64,000 nt of DNA from Notamacropus eugenii. Lineage: Eukaryota > Chordata > Mammalia > Diprotodontia > Macropodidae. Below the pieces are notes generated by a model, which saw only the letters and a program-made list of their open reading frames with translations, searched no databases and was not told the origin of the DNA. The stretch covers positions 62,185,865 through 62,249,864 of the forward strand of contig NC_092874.1 in NCBI RefSeq assembly GCF_028372415.1, read 5' to 3'. A program made the translations under genes and the position numbers. This document shows, one piece after another, positions 34,010 to 46,349 of this stretch (position 1 is its first letter; every line of letters begins with the position of its first letter).

Positions 34010-34440
34010 TAAACAAGGTAAATTTTTTAATTTATCTATTTTTCATTTTCAACGTTCACTTCTATAAGATTTTGAATTCCAAATTTTCTCCTCATCTCTC
34101 CATTTCCCCCAAGACAGCATGTAATTTGATATAGGCTCTACATGTACATTCATATTAAACCTATTTTCGCATTAGTCATGTTGTAAAGAAGAATTAGAAC
34201 CAATGGGAGAAACCACAGGAAAGAAGAAACAAAGAGAGACAGAGACAGAGAGAACGAAAGAGAGAACAAATAACGTGTTTCAATCTACATTCAGACTCCA
34301 TCGTTCTTTTTCGGGATGTGGACATCATGAGTCTTTTGGCATTGCCTTACATCTTGCATTGCTAAGAAGAGATAAGTCAGTCAAAGTTAATCATCACACA
34401 ATGTGGCTGTTACTATGTACAATGTTCCCCTGGTTCTGCT
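34010..34440 (-). mobile_element. L1 3' end fragment
   Basis: 'gattttgaattccaaatttt', 'gcattagtcatgttgtaaag', 'tctacattcagactccatcg', 'gtacaatgttcccctggttc' are antisense L1 3' words. It faces the forward L1 that begins near 34613. Confidence 0.85.
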
Positions 34441-34600
34441 CGTAAACAAGACAATTTTTCAAGTAACATGTAGAATGTATTATAAATTTTTAAGTAAGAA
34501 ATATAAAATGGTAAGTGATAGTTTCACATATAACCCTCTTTGTGTTCTGCAATGTACATAGAAATATTCTTTTTTGATGTTTTGAGTTCAGGATAAAAAA

Positions 34601-35172
34601 TAATATTGTCAAAGAGTTATAAAACTGTGCTTACCCTTTGACCCAGCAATACCTCTATTAGGTCTGTTTCCCAAGGTGATCAGGGAAAAAAGACAAGAAC
34701 CTATATGTTCTAAATGTTTATAGCAGTTCTCTTTGTGGTGGCAAAGAAATGGAAATTAAGGGGAGACTTAGCAGTTGTGATATATCATTGTGATGGAATA
34801 CCGTGCTATAAGAAATGCTGAGCTGGTTGATTCTAGAAAAACATGGAAAGATCTGCATGAAACAAAGAAGAGTGAAATAAGCAGAACCAAGAACACGTTG
34901 GATGCAATAACAACAATATTGTTTGAAGAGTAATTATGAACAACCAAATTATTCTGAGTACTATAATCAAGTCAATTATGAAAGACTTACAAAAGAAGAT
35001 GCTATCCACCTCCAGAGAAAGAACTGATAAATAGAAATGTGTATAGTATGGTTTTATATATATTTATAAATCTGCATCAAATGGTGGCCTTCTCTAGTAC
35101 AACACGGAGGAAGACAGTTTGGAACTTAAAATGAAACAAAAATAAACAAATAAGTAAAAGTAATGTTGCCAA
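34601..35172 (+). mobile_element. 5'-truncated L1 3' end, probable 12-bp target duplication
   Basis: 'ctttgacccagcaatacctc', 'tttgtggtggcaaagaaatg', 'tgatggaataccgtgctata', 'gctatccacctccagagaaa' run in L1 order to an A-rich end. taatattgtcaa (34601-34612) and taatgttgccaa (35161-35172) agree at 10 of 12. Confidence 0.85.
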
Positions 35173-35174
35173 TT

Positions 35175-35665
35175 AGCATGTTCTCACTGCATAAGCAGGA
35201 TATGGGGTGTGCCTGTAAAACAATGATCAGAATCTACCTCAAGCACTGCCAGCCCGTTCAGCTGAAATCCTGAAAGATTGCCCTGTGTGAGACAGAAATC
35301 CTCAAAAGCCATATGAAGGAACTGGGGCTCAATGGCAATTCAAAGTCAGACAGTTCATATGCCCCACCTATAAAGGTGGTATAGCAGAATAAAGGCAAGG
35401 TCTGATATGTATACAGTTGGGAGGTAGACATAGCAGGAGTTCCACTGGACTTATCGAGTAGCTACTGTAAGATTCTCAGCAGAGGAAAACAAAAAACAAA
35501 AAAGGCAATTGTCATCTACCCAGCAGGATTCTACTGTTTGAACAGATGCCCCAAGGTTATCTTGGAGGCACCTGCTCCTTTTCAATGACTGTGAAGAAAG
35601 TGATTAGAGATTGGAAGTCCTTGGACATGTTGGTCTATGTGAATGATCTTGTTTGTAGGGAAGAC
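35175..35665. other. unassigned, LTR-like hints
   Basis: 'agcagaataaaggcaagg' holds an AATAAA signal downstream of 'tataaaggtggtat', an order seen in solo LTRs. No terminal TG/CA pair or duplicate was found. Confidence 0.25.
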
Positions 35666-35669
35666 ATTG

Positions 35670-36275
35670 GGAAAAGGGGAAGGGGAAAGGAATGAGCATT
35701 TATATAGCACCAACTATGTACCAGGTGATGTACTAAGTACTTTCACAAATTTTTTCTCATTTTATCTTCACAATCTTTCATGCTCTTATTATCCCCATTT
35801 TACAGTTGAGGAAATGAAAGCAAACAGAGCTTAAGCAACTTGCCCAGGGTCATGCAGCTAGTAAGTCTCTGAGGTTGAATATGAACTCAGGTCTTCCGCA
35901 TTCCAGATCTAGTATTCTATTAGGGCAGCTAGGTGGTGCAGTGGATAGAGCACCAGTGCAGGAGTCAGGAGGACCTGACTTCAAATCTCACCTTAGACAC
36001 TTGACACTCACTAGCTGTGTGACCTTGGGCAAGTCCCTTAACCCCAATTGCCTCATCCTGGGTCACCTCCAGTCATCCTGATGAATATCTGGTCACTGCA
36101 TTCAGATGGCTCTGGAGGAAAAGTGAGGCTGGTGACCTTGCACAGCCCTCCCTCACTCAAAACAAAGTCAAGTGCAAGTCATGTCATTATTTCTCTGATG
36201 GCATGGTCTTCTTCAGCAACGAAGGACAAACACACACATGGTATTCTATCCACTGCACCAACAGCCTCTGGTATC
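35670..36275 (-). mobile_element. MIR-type SINE split by a younger SINE
   Basis: 'gcatttatatagcaccaact', 'ccccattttacagttgagga', 'cttgcccagggtcatgcagc', 'aactcaggtcttccgcattc' run to 35920 and resume at 36250 as 'ccactgcaccaacagcc', exactly where the head should be. Confidence 0.9.
35912..36249 (+). mobile_element. RTE-tailed tRNA SINE with 9-bp target duplication
   Basis: Head 'gggcagctaggtggtgcagt', core 'actcactagctgtgtgacct', then a non-MAR1 tail: 'gatgaatatctggtcactgc', 'gatggctctggaggaaaagt', 'cttcttcagcaacgaaggac'. gtattctat is duplicated at 35912-35920 and 36241-36249. This resembles the WSINE/SINE1 class of marsupials; the family name is from memory. Confidence 0.9.
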
Positions 36276-36279
36276 TTCA

Positions 36280-36935
36280 TGCTTTCTCATCTAATTTCTG
36301 TTTATGTTACAATTGTTTATATTTCCTGTTCTTAGGAAGTGTTGGATTTGGAACTGGGACTGGGCTGTATAGGAACAGAGCTAAACTGAGAACCTAATCC
36401 CTTTTCCCTCCTCAGAAACTAACCAAGGTGATGCAGGGAGAGAGAATTATGCTTCCCATGTGTTGGAGGAGTAAGTTTGTATATTTGTGGTTATACCTTC
36501 TGAGTAAATATGTATTTGTAAAAGATAAGAAACAAAACAAAAAAACTTAGAAAAAAGATGGAGTTCTGCTATGAAATCTTGGTCTGTAGAAAATACACAA
36601 GATAGAGGGCTGATGTCATTACTGATTGGTTGAAAGATTAGGCAATGTAGCAGTCTAAAAAAATAGTTCCAAAGAATGATTGGATCCCTACCAGGACAAA
36701 GTATCACAATCACCTATTGTCAGTTGTGGAGTTAGACTCTGGAAAGCAGGAAAATAGTGAATCAGCCAAACAGATTCTAAGAAGAAAAAAATCCATTAAC
36801 CAATTGTTGAGAGATCATCAGATCCAGGGAGAGAAGAGAATATGGGAGACAGGGAAAGGCAAAACAAACTCAGATTGCTTCAGTATATCTGACTCTGATG
36901 AAACATCAAACACCCTTTTATTCTAGCATTCATGA
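36280..36935. other. unassigned sequence
   Basis: Nothing recognised. Confidence 0.4.
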
Positions 36936-36939
36936 ATAA

Positions 36940-37445
36940 TCTTTTTTAAATTATCAATTTATTTTTGACATTCTTATCTTTTTAAATTTTGAGTTCCAGA
37001 TTCTCTCCTCCCTACCCTTCCCCTGCCCACTGACAAGGCATGCAATATGATATCAATTATACACATGAAATCATGCAAAAGTTTCTGTTAGCCATGTTTT
37101 TTAAAAGCAAGAAAAATTTTTTAAAATTAAAAATTAAAAAATTTTTAAAAAGATAAAATTCTATTTTAATTTTAACTCAGTGTTCATCATTTCTTTCCCT
37201 GGAGGTAGATAACATTTTTTTCATCACAAGACCTTCCGAATTGTCTTGGATCATTTTATTAATCAGAATAGCCAAATCTTTCCCAATTGATCATCACTAC
37301 AACGTTGCTATTACCGTGTACAATGATCTCCCGGTTCTTCTCACTTCACTTTGCATCAGTTCATATAGGTCTTGCCATGCTTTTCTGAAACTACCTCCAT
37401 CACCATTTCCCACCTCACAATAGTACTCCATCACAATCAGATATT
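36940..37445 (-). mobile_element. L1 3' end fragment
   Basis: 'ttgagttccagattctctcc', 'gcatgcaatatgatatcaat', 'ccttccgaattgtcttggat', 'ctttgcatcagttcatatag', 'agtactccatcacaatcag' are antisense L1. Confidence 0.9.
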
Positions 37446-37447
37446 AC

Positions 37448-37760
37448 AAATGAACAAGCTTTTATTAAATGCTTATGTGTCAGGCACTATTCAGAGCCCA
37501 TACAAAGAAAAAACAAATAGTCCCTGCTCTCTAGTGGAGGATGGCATATACATAAATATGCACATAGAAGATACATATAATAACCTTAGAAGGGAAGACA
37601 TTACAGCGAGGTGGGGGGAGAAAGGACCCTTTGGCACAACTCTCCTGTGGGAGTTGAATTATAAGCTGAACTTGCCAGTTTAGTCTTCCAACTGCTACTT
37701 GACAAGGTGGATCTGGAAAGTGAATGAAAGGTGGGAGTGGGGGTGGAGGTGAGGGTGTTT
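37448..37760 (-). mobile_element. L2 fragment
   Basis: 'gaacaagcttttattaaatg', 'gtgtcaggcactattcagag', 'ccctgctctctagtggagga' then 'gaagggaagacattacagcg'. Confidence 0.7.
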
Positions 37761-37839
37761 TGAAGCCTGGAATGTAACTCATGAATTGGGAACACAATAG
37801 AGGACTGAAGTCATAGGATGAACCCTGAGGATTTGTATA

Positions 37840-38230
37840 TTCTATTTATAAAATACTATATATACTTATATCTCTTTTTATATATATTTATATATTACAG
37901 ATTCTATATATTTTTATAAAATACTACATATATACTACATAATTATGCTATCAAAATGATAAAAATGTATATTTGTGTATATACATATAAGTATACATGC
38001 ATAATTATGTATACATTCATACAAATATATATCTATCATTTTTACTAAATTATTTTATAATTACATTTTTATAAATTTATATTATATTTTTATATTATAT
38101 TTGTATTATATAACTACTATATATAAATTTTATATATAAATAATTATAAGTAAATATTAGGTTATTATACAAATATAAATGTTGCATATTTATATTATAT
38201 TATGATTGTATAATTATAATAATAATTATG
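37840..38230. repeat. AT-rich low-complexity tract
   Basis: About 390 bp of irregular TATA/ATAAAT motifs with almost no G or C. No flanking duplication was found. Confidence 0.85.
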
Positions 38231-38384
38231 TTGGCATGGGGTGAATCAATAAGGGTTACAGCAAATGACATAATACATGGGAGTGGCTAAGTAGATGCTG
38301 GCCATTGTAGAATTTGATTAGATGATTTAGATCCCAGGGCTAAGTGAAAGTATTAACACCATCTAAAATATCATTAAATCTAAA

Positions 38385-38790
38385 ATGTGGCACCAGAAAC
38401 TGAATCCAAAGTCCTAGATGTTGTCTGATAGGGGACAAAGGACAGCAGGATTATGGTCTTAATTCCCAAAGTTTTGTCTCTCTTAATGCAACCTAAGATC
38501 ATCATTAGCGTTCTTGGCTGCTATATCATGCACAACTCAAATTGAACTTAAAATCCACCAAAATACTAGGATCTTTTTCAGATCAACTGCTATCTAGTTA
38601 CACTACACAAATTTGTGAAATTGATTTGTTTGAACCCAAGTCTAAGATTTTACACTTATGTCTATTAAATTTCATTGTGGTGGATATGGCCCAGTGATCT
38701 AACCTATCACAATTTGGGGAGGATTCTGTTATCATCTAATGTTTTTATAATTCTTCCCAATTCTTTTAACAAATCTTTATGTAACAGGAG
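38385..38790 (-). mobile_element. L3/CR1 LINE fragment
   Basis: 'ccagaaactgaatccaaagt', 'ctcttaatgcaacctaagat', 'tgaacccaagtctaagattt', 'attaaatttcattgtggtgg' are antisense L3, parallel to 16000 and 26720. Confidence 0.85.
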
Positions 38791-38794
38791 ACTG

Positions 38795-39450
38795 GCCTAT
38801 AAGCCCAATCCTTGTGAGCTTGCACAGTGTATCAATATATTCAGTCAATATTCCCTGTGTTGATAAGGCTGAGGAACCTATTTCCGGGAGAGTTGCAATG
38901 TTATGTAACCGAACCATGCCTTGAAGAGACTTCGGAGTACACGTAAATATTTCATGACAGGTTCCAGTCATAAACCACATGGTGAATGGAAGCCTCCTTG
39001 ACTGGCTGCAGTTGTGGAATCACAAATGAAGGCATCTTCCAAAAAGTCTTACTGAGCCTTCCCTTCTTCTCTTGGTTTGACCTCTTTCCCTTGGTTTTCT
39101 TTGGTCTTCCTCCTAGCTGATCAATCAAGTCTAGTGAGAGACAACATTATAATGGAAGAGGATTCAAGTTTTCTCCACATCCAAAGGTAATATGTTGCCC
39201 CATAATGAATGAATCCCCTGCTTTTTGCACGCCTTAGAATTTGTTCTGTCATTTTAGGTAAAGGAAGGTGTGTGCTATCATCTTGTGAGTTGTGAAAAGT
39301 CGGAAGAAGAAGACATTAGAGATGTCATGTTGGGCCAGTGGGGTATGGGAGAAAAAGTTGGGAAAGTCGAGTGGAGCCTGGAGAGGAATGAAGACATTGT
39401 TGGCCTTGGATTTTTCCTTAAAATGAAGACTTTTGGAGGCACCAGTCAAT
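38795..39450. other. unassigned sequence
   Basis: Nothing recognised; frames of 66-100 codons near 39250-39570 run into the L2. Confidence 0.4.
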
Positions 39451-39459
39451 TAAAGAAAG

Positions 39460-41240
39460 GCAGGAGCCATTCAATAAACATTGTAAGCATCTATTGTGTA
39501 CTAAGCACTGTGCTATTCACTTGGGATGCAAAAAGAGCCAAAAGAAAGTTCCTGCCCTCGAGAAACTTATAATCTAAAGGAGGAGACAACATGCAAACAA
39601 ATACAAGCTTCCTGTAGAATATGGAATTTTAGTTGGAATTTAAATGAAACCAGGGAAGCCAAAAGGCAGAGATGAGGAGGGAGAATATTCCAGACGTAGG
39701 AAACAACAACAAAAAAAAAAATGTTTAGAGCCAAGAAACGAATATCTTGTTCTTGGAACAGCAAGAAGGCTAGTGTCACTGGATCAAAGAATAGTTATGG
39801 AGGAGGAAGGTATAAGGGGTCTAAAAAGTTAGCAGGGGGACTAAGTCGTGAAGGACAAGGAACACCAAATATAAGATTTTCTGTTTGATCCTAGGGCCAA
39901 TTGTACATCACTGGAATGCATTTAATAGGGGAATAGGATGGTACACGTGCTACAGGAAAATCACTTTGGTAGCTGAATTAAGGATGAATTGGAATGAGCA
40001 GTGGAACTGAGGCAGGCAGACTCACCAGCAGGATATCGACCAGAAGGATGGCAGTGTCAGATTAGAGAAGGGAGTGTATTTAAGAGCTGCTACATAGGTA
40101 AAATTGACAGGCTTTGGCCATTGATTGGATATGGCGACTGAGAGATAGTGAAGAGTCAAAGATACCTAAGAAGGTATTGTTGCCCTCTATAAGTAACAGA
40201 GAAATTAGAAGAAAGAAAGATGGTAAGTTTGGTTTTGGACAAGTTGAGTTTAAGGTGTCTCCTGGACATCCTGTTTGAGATGTCTGAAAGGCATTTAGAG
40301 ATGCGAGATTGGAGGTGAGTAGAGAGGTTAGGGCAGGAGAGGTACGTTTAAGAATCATCAGCAGTGGTAATTAAATTTATGGGAGCTAATGAGATCAACC
40401 TGTGAAGAAATATAGAGGGATAAGAGAGAAGGTCCAGGGTAGAACCCTGTGGGACAAGGGCATGATTTGCATGAGGACCCAGCAAAGGGACCTGAAAGGG
40501 ACTGGTCTAATAGAAAGAGAATTAGAAAATAGTGATGTCCCCCAAACCTAAAGACAAGAGACCATCAAAGAGAAGAGAGTGAGCAACAGTGTCAACAACC
40601 CCAGAGAGGTTGAGGAAAATGAGAATTGAGAAAAGACTTTGGAGAGAGTAGTTTTAGTGGAATGGTGACATTGGAACCCAGATTGTTAGGGGTTAAGAAG
40701 AGGAGAGAAAATAGAGGCACCTAATGATATGAGATGAGAAAATGGGGAGACAAGGAAACTCATGGCAAATGGCCTCAAATCTTTTTTGTAAAATTCTTAG
40801 ATTCAACTCTTAGGCAAGATTCTTAGCCATGAGGGTGGGGGGGAGAGGGAACCATGAAAGATTTGAGGAGGATGAAAATGTTTGGAAGCCTAATGTGGAA
40901 AGATAAGGAATTAGATAATTCTTGAACGTGGAGGTGATACATTTGTGGGTAACAGCAAAGTCAAGGGCATGACCATCTTTGAGCGTGGTTGTTGTGGGGT
41001 GGAGGAGTAGGTCATGGGAAATGTATAGGTTGAGAAACTGAGTGTTTAGAGTGTTTGAGGCAGAGTTAATATGTATGTTGAAGTCCCTAATATGAGGACA
41101 GGAATTAAAGAGGGAAGAAAAATTGTGTCAGGTACCAAACTCATTAAGGAAGGAAAATGAATGACATAGAGAGTCTACAGACAACAGCTACCAGGATTTT
41201 GATTGGGTGGTAGATATGAATTGCACGTCACAGTGCCTAG
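39460..41240 (-). mobile_element. L2 LINE, longest copy, with reverse transcriptase remnant
   Basis: From the 3' tail ('gtactaagcactgtgctatt', 'cctgccctcgagaaacttat') the match continues about 1.8 kb into the coding region. On the reverse strand a frame ending near 40080 contains FLGIFDSSLSLSRHIQSM, the segment after the YADD box of the CR1/L2-type reverse transcriptase. 'tctcctggacatcctgtttg' and 'gaaccctgtgggacaagg' are antisense of upstream parts. 40800-41240 probably reaches the endonuclease region. Multiple stops and indels make it inactive. Confidence 0.85.
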
Positions 41241-41244
41241 GTAG

Positions 41245-43365
41245 CTAAGAAATGATCATCACCTTAGACAGCCACTGCATGGGTTAGTTCATAACCTCTG
41301 CAATTTTGAAGTATAAACTTTGTTTTGATATTTCATAACAGATGAAAAGTTTTACTTTTGATACAAAGCTTGCAGCACACAACTCCATGTGATGTCATAA
41401 GTAATGTGACATAGCTAATAAGTAACAAACCACCATTTACCCATATGCTATAAATGTCCTTTATCAATTTTCAGCAACCAGCTAAGAGTTACATACGGAG
41501 CATGTGCAAACATGTAATGTTAGAGCTCTCTAACTCAAAAAATACTAGGCTTTTTTTCAACTTAACAAGGATTGTATTCCTTGGAGGACTATGAATACGT
41601 AAAGTTTGAAGTTTTTATGTTCAGCCATTTCTTGAGTTATTTGAGGGCAAAGCAAGGTCACTGGAGGGTTTTTTTTTTTTTACGGTAGGAAAAGTGCATT
41701 TTTTTCATACTCATTTAATCCAAAAACAGCTGAACTCAGTTGACTCAAGCTTCCCCAAACCTTGCACGGAGGCTCAACCTGTAATGTTTCAACCTCAAAA
41801 GTATGCGGGATTTGAGAGAGTGATGTCTATGGCTGACAAACATATTTTTTTGGTAATGGAATGCTTCCCCAGATTTACTGGTTGGTAGTTATTTTGAAAG
41901 CTTCGGCCTGATGAAGCTTCCTGATTCTAAAAAAGGCATCTTTAACTGTAAGTACAAAAATGACTCTTATGATGTTTGAGTTATAGTAGGGAAAAACCTA
42001 GCTTTAATTCACTGATATCAAACAAACTCATCATTCCTTGTGATTTGATAAATAAAATCAACTCTTCTGGCAATCAATGTGCATTGCCATAAATGAAATA
42101 AGAGAACCTAGAAAAGGAAGAAACTAAATTCTACTTTGAAACACAGTGAACATCCACACTATTCTCTTACCTTTTTCTCACCAAAAGGGATCCAAGTATT
42201 TATTATAATTTTCTGGATTTCTATAGGAACTTTCCTCTAACATGCTCAAAATGCTCCCATGAACTTTTTCCCCTCTATTCTCATAACATTCTTGTGAGTG
42301 ACACGGTTTTTTAAAACATGGTATGTTCATTTTAAGTGATGAGGTAAGACCTTGGACTCCCTTTGCAGATTTCCCCTGGCTGTGGATTATTATTGTCTGC
42401 TTTATTAGCTTAGGAAAAAAAATTGGAATGAACCTCCTTGAATTATCTGTCACTGGGATTCAAGGACGAAAAATGTTAGGAAAAAAAGAACTTTCACACA
42501 CATGAGCACTTGCAGACTTAGTTCATATAAATGATGCAGCTGCAGAGAGCTTCAAGATTTTAGAAGTCCCAAAATGCAAAGGTTAGAAATACTATGCATA
42601 ATAGGATTTGTGGTACAGAGAAGCAAATATGGACACATGGTTCAAGGAAGAAAATCAGGTCACTTGTCTGATCTCACATTATTTTTATTTTTTGTCTGGA
42701 TCTGTGATTTTATGTACACAGGTTACTGCCAGCTTGGAAATTTCCTCCAGCCTACTGATTTTCCTAGGATGCAAGAGGTAAAGGGATATTAGAAGTCATT
42801 TGGTCTAAGCCCTCCCTAAATCCTGTCTACAATGTACCATTTGGAGGCTGGATTTAAGGAAAAAGATCATAGCTTATGGTCTGAAGGAATTTACTAGTTA
42901 TAATTTATTGATACCAAAAATAAGAGAGAGAAATAACATGAACCACTCTTGGAAACAGTACTTTCCCGGAGCCCTCTTGATTTGGGACATGCTACAGCAC
43001 TCATGAAACCTAACCAGTCAACTCTATCAGGATTAGAAATTGACTAGGAATGACCTAAGTATTGGGGTTTACACTTTTAAACTAAAGAGGAAAAGGACTT
43101 GGCAGTTTTCACAAATGCACCAACCAAGGACAAGCAGACCCTTGGCACCACTGTGACACGCTAATCAAGGGTAGTTTAGTTAAGGATGCAGAGGATGCAA
43201 TCTGAACTCTGATTTCTTCCTCTTCCCACAAGAACTCAACTGCCCCTGGGACCTGAGGCTCTAGGTTTTCCCATGATCTTACCCAGAAATGACCCACCAT
43301 GGCCATTTGAGCCACTTACAAATCCTTTCCCAATGTGTGCACCTTACCTGGTCCTCATATACTTT
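41245..43365. other. unassigned sequence
   Basis: About 2.1 kb with no confident repeat. T-run at 41669-41680. 42780-42870 is faintly MIR/L3-like ('ggatattagaagtcatttgg'). Open frames below 92 codons lack domains. Confidence 0.4.
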
Positions 43366-43369
43366 CCAA

Positions 43370-43515
43370 CTCTTGTTATCTTCTCCTATTAAAATGCAAG
43401 CTTCTTGTGGCAAGAGATTATCTTGCTTGGCTGTGTTTGTATTGACACTGCTAAGCAGATTCCTGGTACCTAGCAAGGACTTAATAAATGCCTTTTTATT
43501 GATTCATTTATTCCA
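43370..43515 (+). mobile_element. L2-type 3' tail
   Basis: 'aaatgcaagcttcttgtggc', 'cctggtacctagcaaggact', 'taataaatgcctttttattg'. Confidence 0.75.
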
Positions 43516-43519
43516 GGTA

Positions 43520-44420
43520 TAGATAACTTTTTCAAAAATGCTTAAATTGAATGAATAAGAGATAATTGGGTAGAAGAGTCTAAGGGAGAAGGATTTTTAG
43601 ACCTGAGCATGCTTTAAGACAGAAGGAAGAGAGTGGAATTGGAAAAGAGAAATTGTATATGAATTTGAGATAGGAAAATATTTGTAACAACAATAATAGT
43701 TAACATTTATATTGAACTCTAAGGCTCACAATGCACTTTACAAATATTATCTCATTTTATCTTCATTACAGTTCTGGGGGCAAGGAGGAGATGCCAATAT
43801 TTTCCCCATTTTACAGATGAGAAAACTGAAGCACAGATCATTTAAATGACTTGCCCAAGATCACAGAAACAGTAAATGTCAGAAGCGAGATTTGAACTTG
43901 TATCCTTTCTGACTTCAGGTCTTGACTCTATCCTTGCGTCACTTAATTATCTCTTCTTCCTTGTAGAACAAGGTCCTAGCAGAGACCAAAAGGAGTGAGT
44001 GAAAAGTTCACATAGAGAGATTAACTTTAGTAAGAAATAGGAATAGATACTTCTTCCACTGTGACCAAAGAGACCAAGGAAAGAGTGTGTGAGGATGGTA
44101 AGAAGACTTGAAGAGGGGGAGAAAGGCAGGACTGAGGGAGCATTATCTTGGACGGTCTTCATTTTGCCAGAGAAGTAGAAGACTAGGTCATTCGATATTA
44201 AGTGTAAGGACTTAATAAATTAGGAGGAGGTTTAGGGAGAAAGGTTGGGAAACAGATTTTGTAGGGGATGAGATAGGGAATTGGTAAGGGTAGAGTAAAA
44301 GACTTATGGAAGAAAAGTAAGGGTCAGCAGAGGTTACACACCTGAAGCTATAGTAGGTGAAATTGACTCAGTTTTGTGAAATTTCCCAGCAAGGTTCAGA
44401 AAGGTGAAACGAATATTCTA
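43520..44420 (-). mobile_element. probable L2 upstream region, split by a MIR-type SINE
   Basis: The purine-rich text ('gaagagtctaagggagaagg', 'gtgtgtgaggatggtaagaa', 'aattggtaagggtagagtaa') resembles the antisense of the L2 5' coding region. The match is diffuse. Confidence 0.35.
43690..43950 (-). mobile_element. MIR-type SINE
   Basis: 'gcactttacaaatattatct', 'ccattttacagatgagaaaa', 'ttaaatgacttgcccaagat', 'gatttgaacttgtatccttt' follow antisense MIR order. Confidence 0.85.
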
Positions 44421-44424
44421 TACT

Positions 44425-45140
44425 AGTGTCTCAAACAAGAAAGTGCGGCCGTTGAACTGGAAGAAGGGAGGCAGTAGCTGCTGCTAATAGACCCTACAGA
44501 GAACACGGTCTCTTCTACATTGTAACTCCCCATATGCAGCTGACAGAGAGTTTCACGGCTTCAGAGTTGGTATTTAGGCTGAAAGATGATAAGAGGGTAA
44601 AGTTCTGTGTCCTGCAAAGACACAGAACAAGAGTCAGGTAGAGTATTTTTTGTGGCAAAGTAATGTGGCTCTGAGGAATCCAGTACCCTTAATACCTCCC
44701 CTGAATATGTGTGTTTGGGTTCCCTTTCTGTTGTCCTTGTCCCTGGGAAATGCTTTGTGTATTGGACTGTGTAACTCACTGCCCAAGGGAAAGCAAAGGA
44801 CTGGGCAAAGATGAAACAAGGTCAGTGACAACTGTGTCTTTGAAAATACCTTCCAAGTCCTTTCCGATTCTCTCAGGCATGCCTTTGCCAGAGGTCCTGG
44901 GAACCTGGCTGCCTGTGGTCACAGAACCCTGACAAAAGCAATCTGGCCCATAAATCAGTTTGCAGTGAGCAGCAGTGTTATATGGTGATACAAGTCTGAG
45001 GGGTACAAATTAAACTGCATATACTTGAAAGGTATCACACAAAATCTTGCATGACTCAATTAACTTGCACAGTTTGAATCGCTGAATGATCTACCATTAC
45101 TTCCTTTTTTTTTTTTTTTGGTCAACATGCTCTTCCCTTA
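44425..45140. other. unassigned sequence
   Basis: Nothing recognised; a T-run lies at about 45104-45119. Confidence 0.4.
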
Positions 45141-45143
45141 GGT

Positions 45144-45350
45144 CAGTGGTTCTTAACCTTTTTTGGGTCATGGACCTCTTTGATAGTCTGGTGAAACCAA
45201 TGGGCCCCTTCTTTAAAATTCAAAATGAAAGGAAATGCTAAATTTCCATTAGAAGGTAGTAAAAATGAAGATGTCATATTTTTTTTGGTCCCATCCAAGT
45301 TCATGACTTCTTGAAATCTATCCATGGGCTCAGGGCTTAAGAACTGCTCA
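45144..45350. mobile_element. hAT-type (MER5-like) DNA transposon remnant
   Basis: Terminal inverted repeats 'cagtggttcttaacc' (left) and 'gggcttaagaactgctc' (right) enclose 'ggtcatggacctctttgata' and 'ccatccaagttcatgacttc'. The size and ends fit a short non-autonomous hAT element. Confidence 0.75.
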
Positions 45351-45484
45351 TGACCTTGAACTACGATTTTTTTTAATACTATGTTTCATTTCCTGACCCA
45401 AAAAGATGGTGACATTCATCCTTGAGTACTATACATATATACTCATTCCTTCTTTCAACTCTCTCTCTGAAACCCTTTCAGATA

Positions 45485-45515
45485 CACACACACACACACA
45501 CACACAAACACACAT
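45485..45515. repeat. (CA)n microsatellite
   Basis: 'acacacacacacacacacac' with one interruption. Confidence 0.95.
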
Positions 45516-45639
45516 AAGGGAAAGAAGGAAAAAGATAATTAGTAACCCACTAGTGTATACAGTCTAGAAAAAGAATTATAATGGTTTCACAATAATCTGT
45601 TCTGTTCACAACACACCTGAAATATTTGTTCAGTTATGG

Positions 45640-45840
45640 GTTCGTAGGATCATAAATTTAGACATTGTCTTTAAGAAGTCATTTAGTTCAACTGCTTCAT
45701 TTTACAGATGAAAAAACTACGATCCTGAGAGGGGGAGATGACTTACCAAAGGTCACACATATAGCAAATGGTAAAGCTCAGATTTGAACTCAGGTTTCAA
45801 TAGCTAAAAAACACGATATTCTTTCCACTTCACCAGGATT
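45640..45840 (-). mobile_element. MIR SINE
   Basis: 'ttcattttacagatgaaaaa', 'cttaccaaaggtcacacata', 'tcagatttgaactcaggttt', 'tttccacttcacc'. Confidence 0.85.
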
Positions 45841-45904
45841 CCTCCCAACTTTTCTAAAGGGACACTGACAACCACAACTTGAAAGCACATCCTCCAAAGA
45901 CTAG

Positions 45905-46135
45905 ACTGAGGAAACTGTGGGTGTTTAACCTGGAAAGGATTTATGGAGACCATCATCATTATCAAATATTTAATGAATTGACCCCTGAAAAAGGGATTAG
46001 TCATTTCAGGTGGCAGACCTAGTGCCCATGAGTGCAAAGTATATGGAGGTAGATGTTTTTACTCCATTTTAGGAAGAACTTTCTAGTGACTAGGGTTGCT
46101 GGAGACAACAATGTCTAACTCACAGAATCATTCTG
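45905..46135 (+). mobile_element. L3/CR1-like 3' end, duplicated downstream
   Basis: 'gggtgtttaacctggaaagg' and 'gcagacctagtgcccatgag', 'ttaggaagaactttctagtg' follow L3. About 46005-46135 has a second copy at 46731-46860 that shares non-consensus words with it. Confidence 0.6.
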
Positions 46136-46349
46136 ATAATGAAGCTAAAATGGTATGTTCGTTGTAAATGGTTATAGGAATGCCAGTTTGTCTTTTACTA
46201 GTCCCATGGTTTCATCAGGCACTTCTAAGGAGCAATGCTCCCTATCAGCTCAAATCAGCACCTACTCTGCATCATAGAGTCTTAGAAAGTTGCCTAGAAA
46301 GTTTTCAAAGGAAGAAATCCAATCATCTTTTTAAAATGCACCAAGACAC

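Noticed and set aside
37840..38230. Replication origin or matrix attachment region
   Set aside because: AT-richness alone is not evidence; no further motif supports either role.
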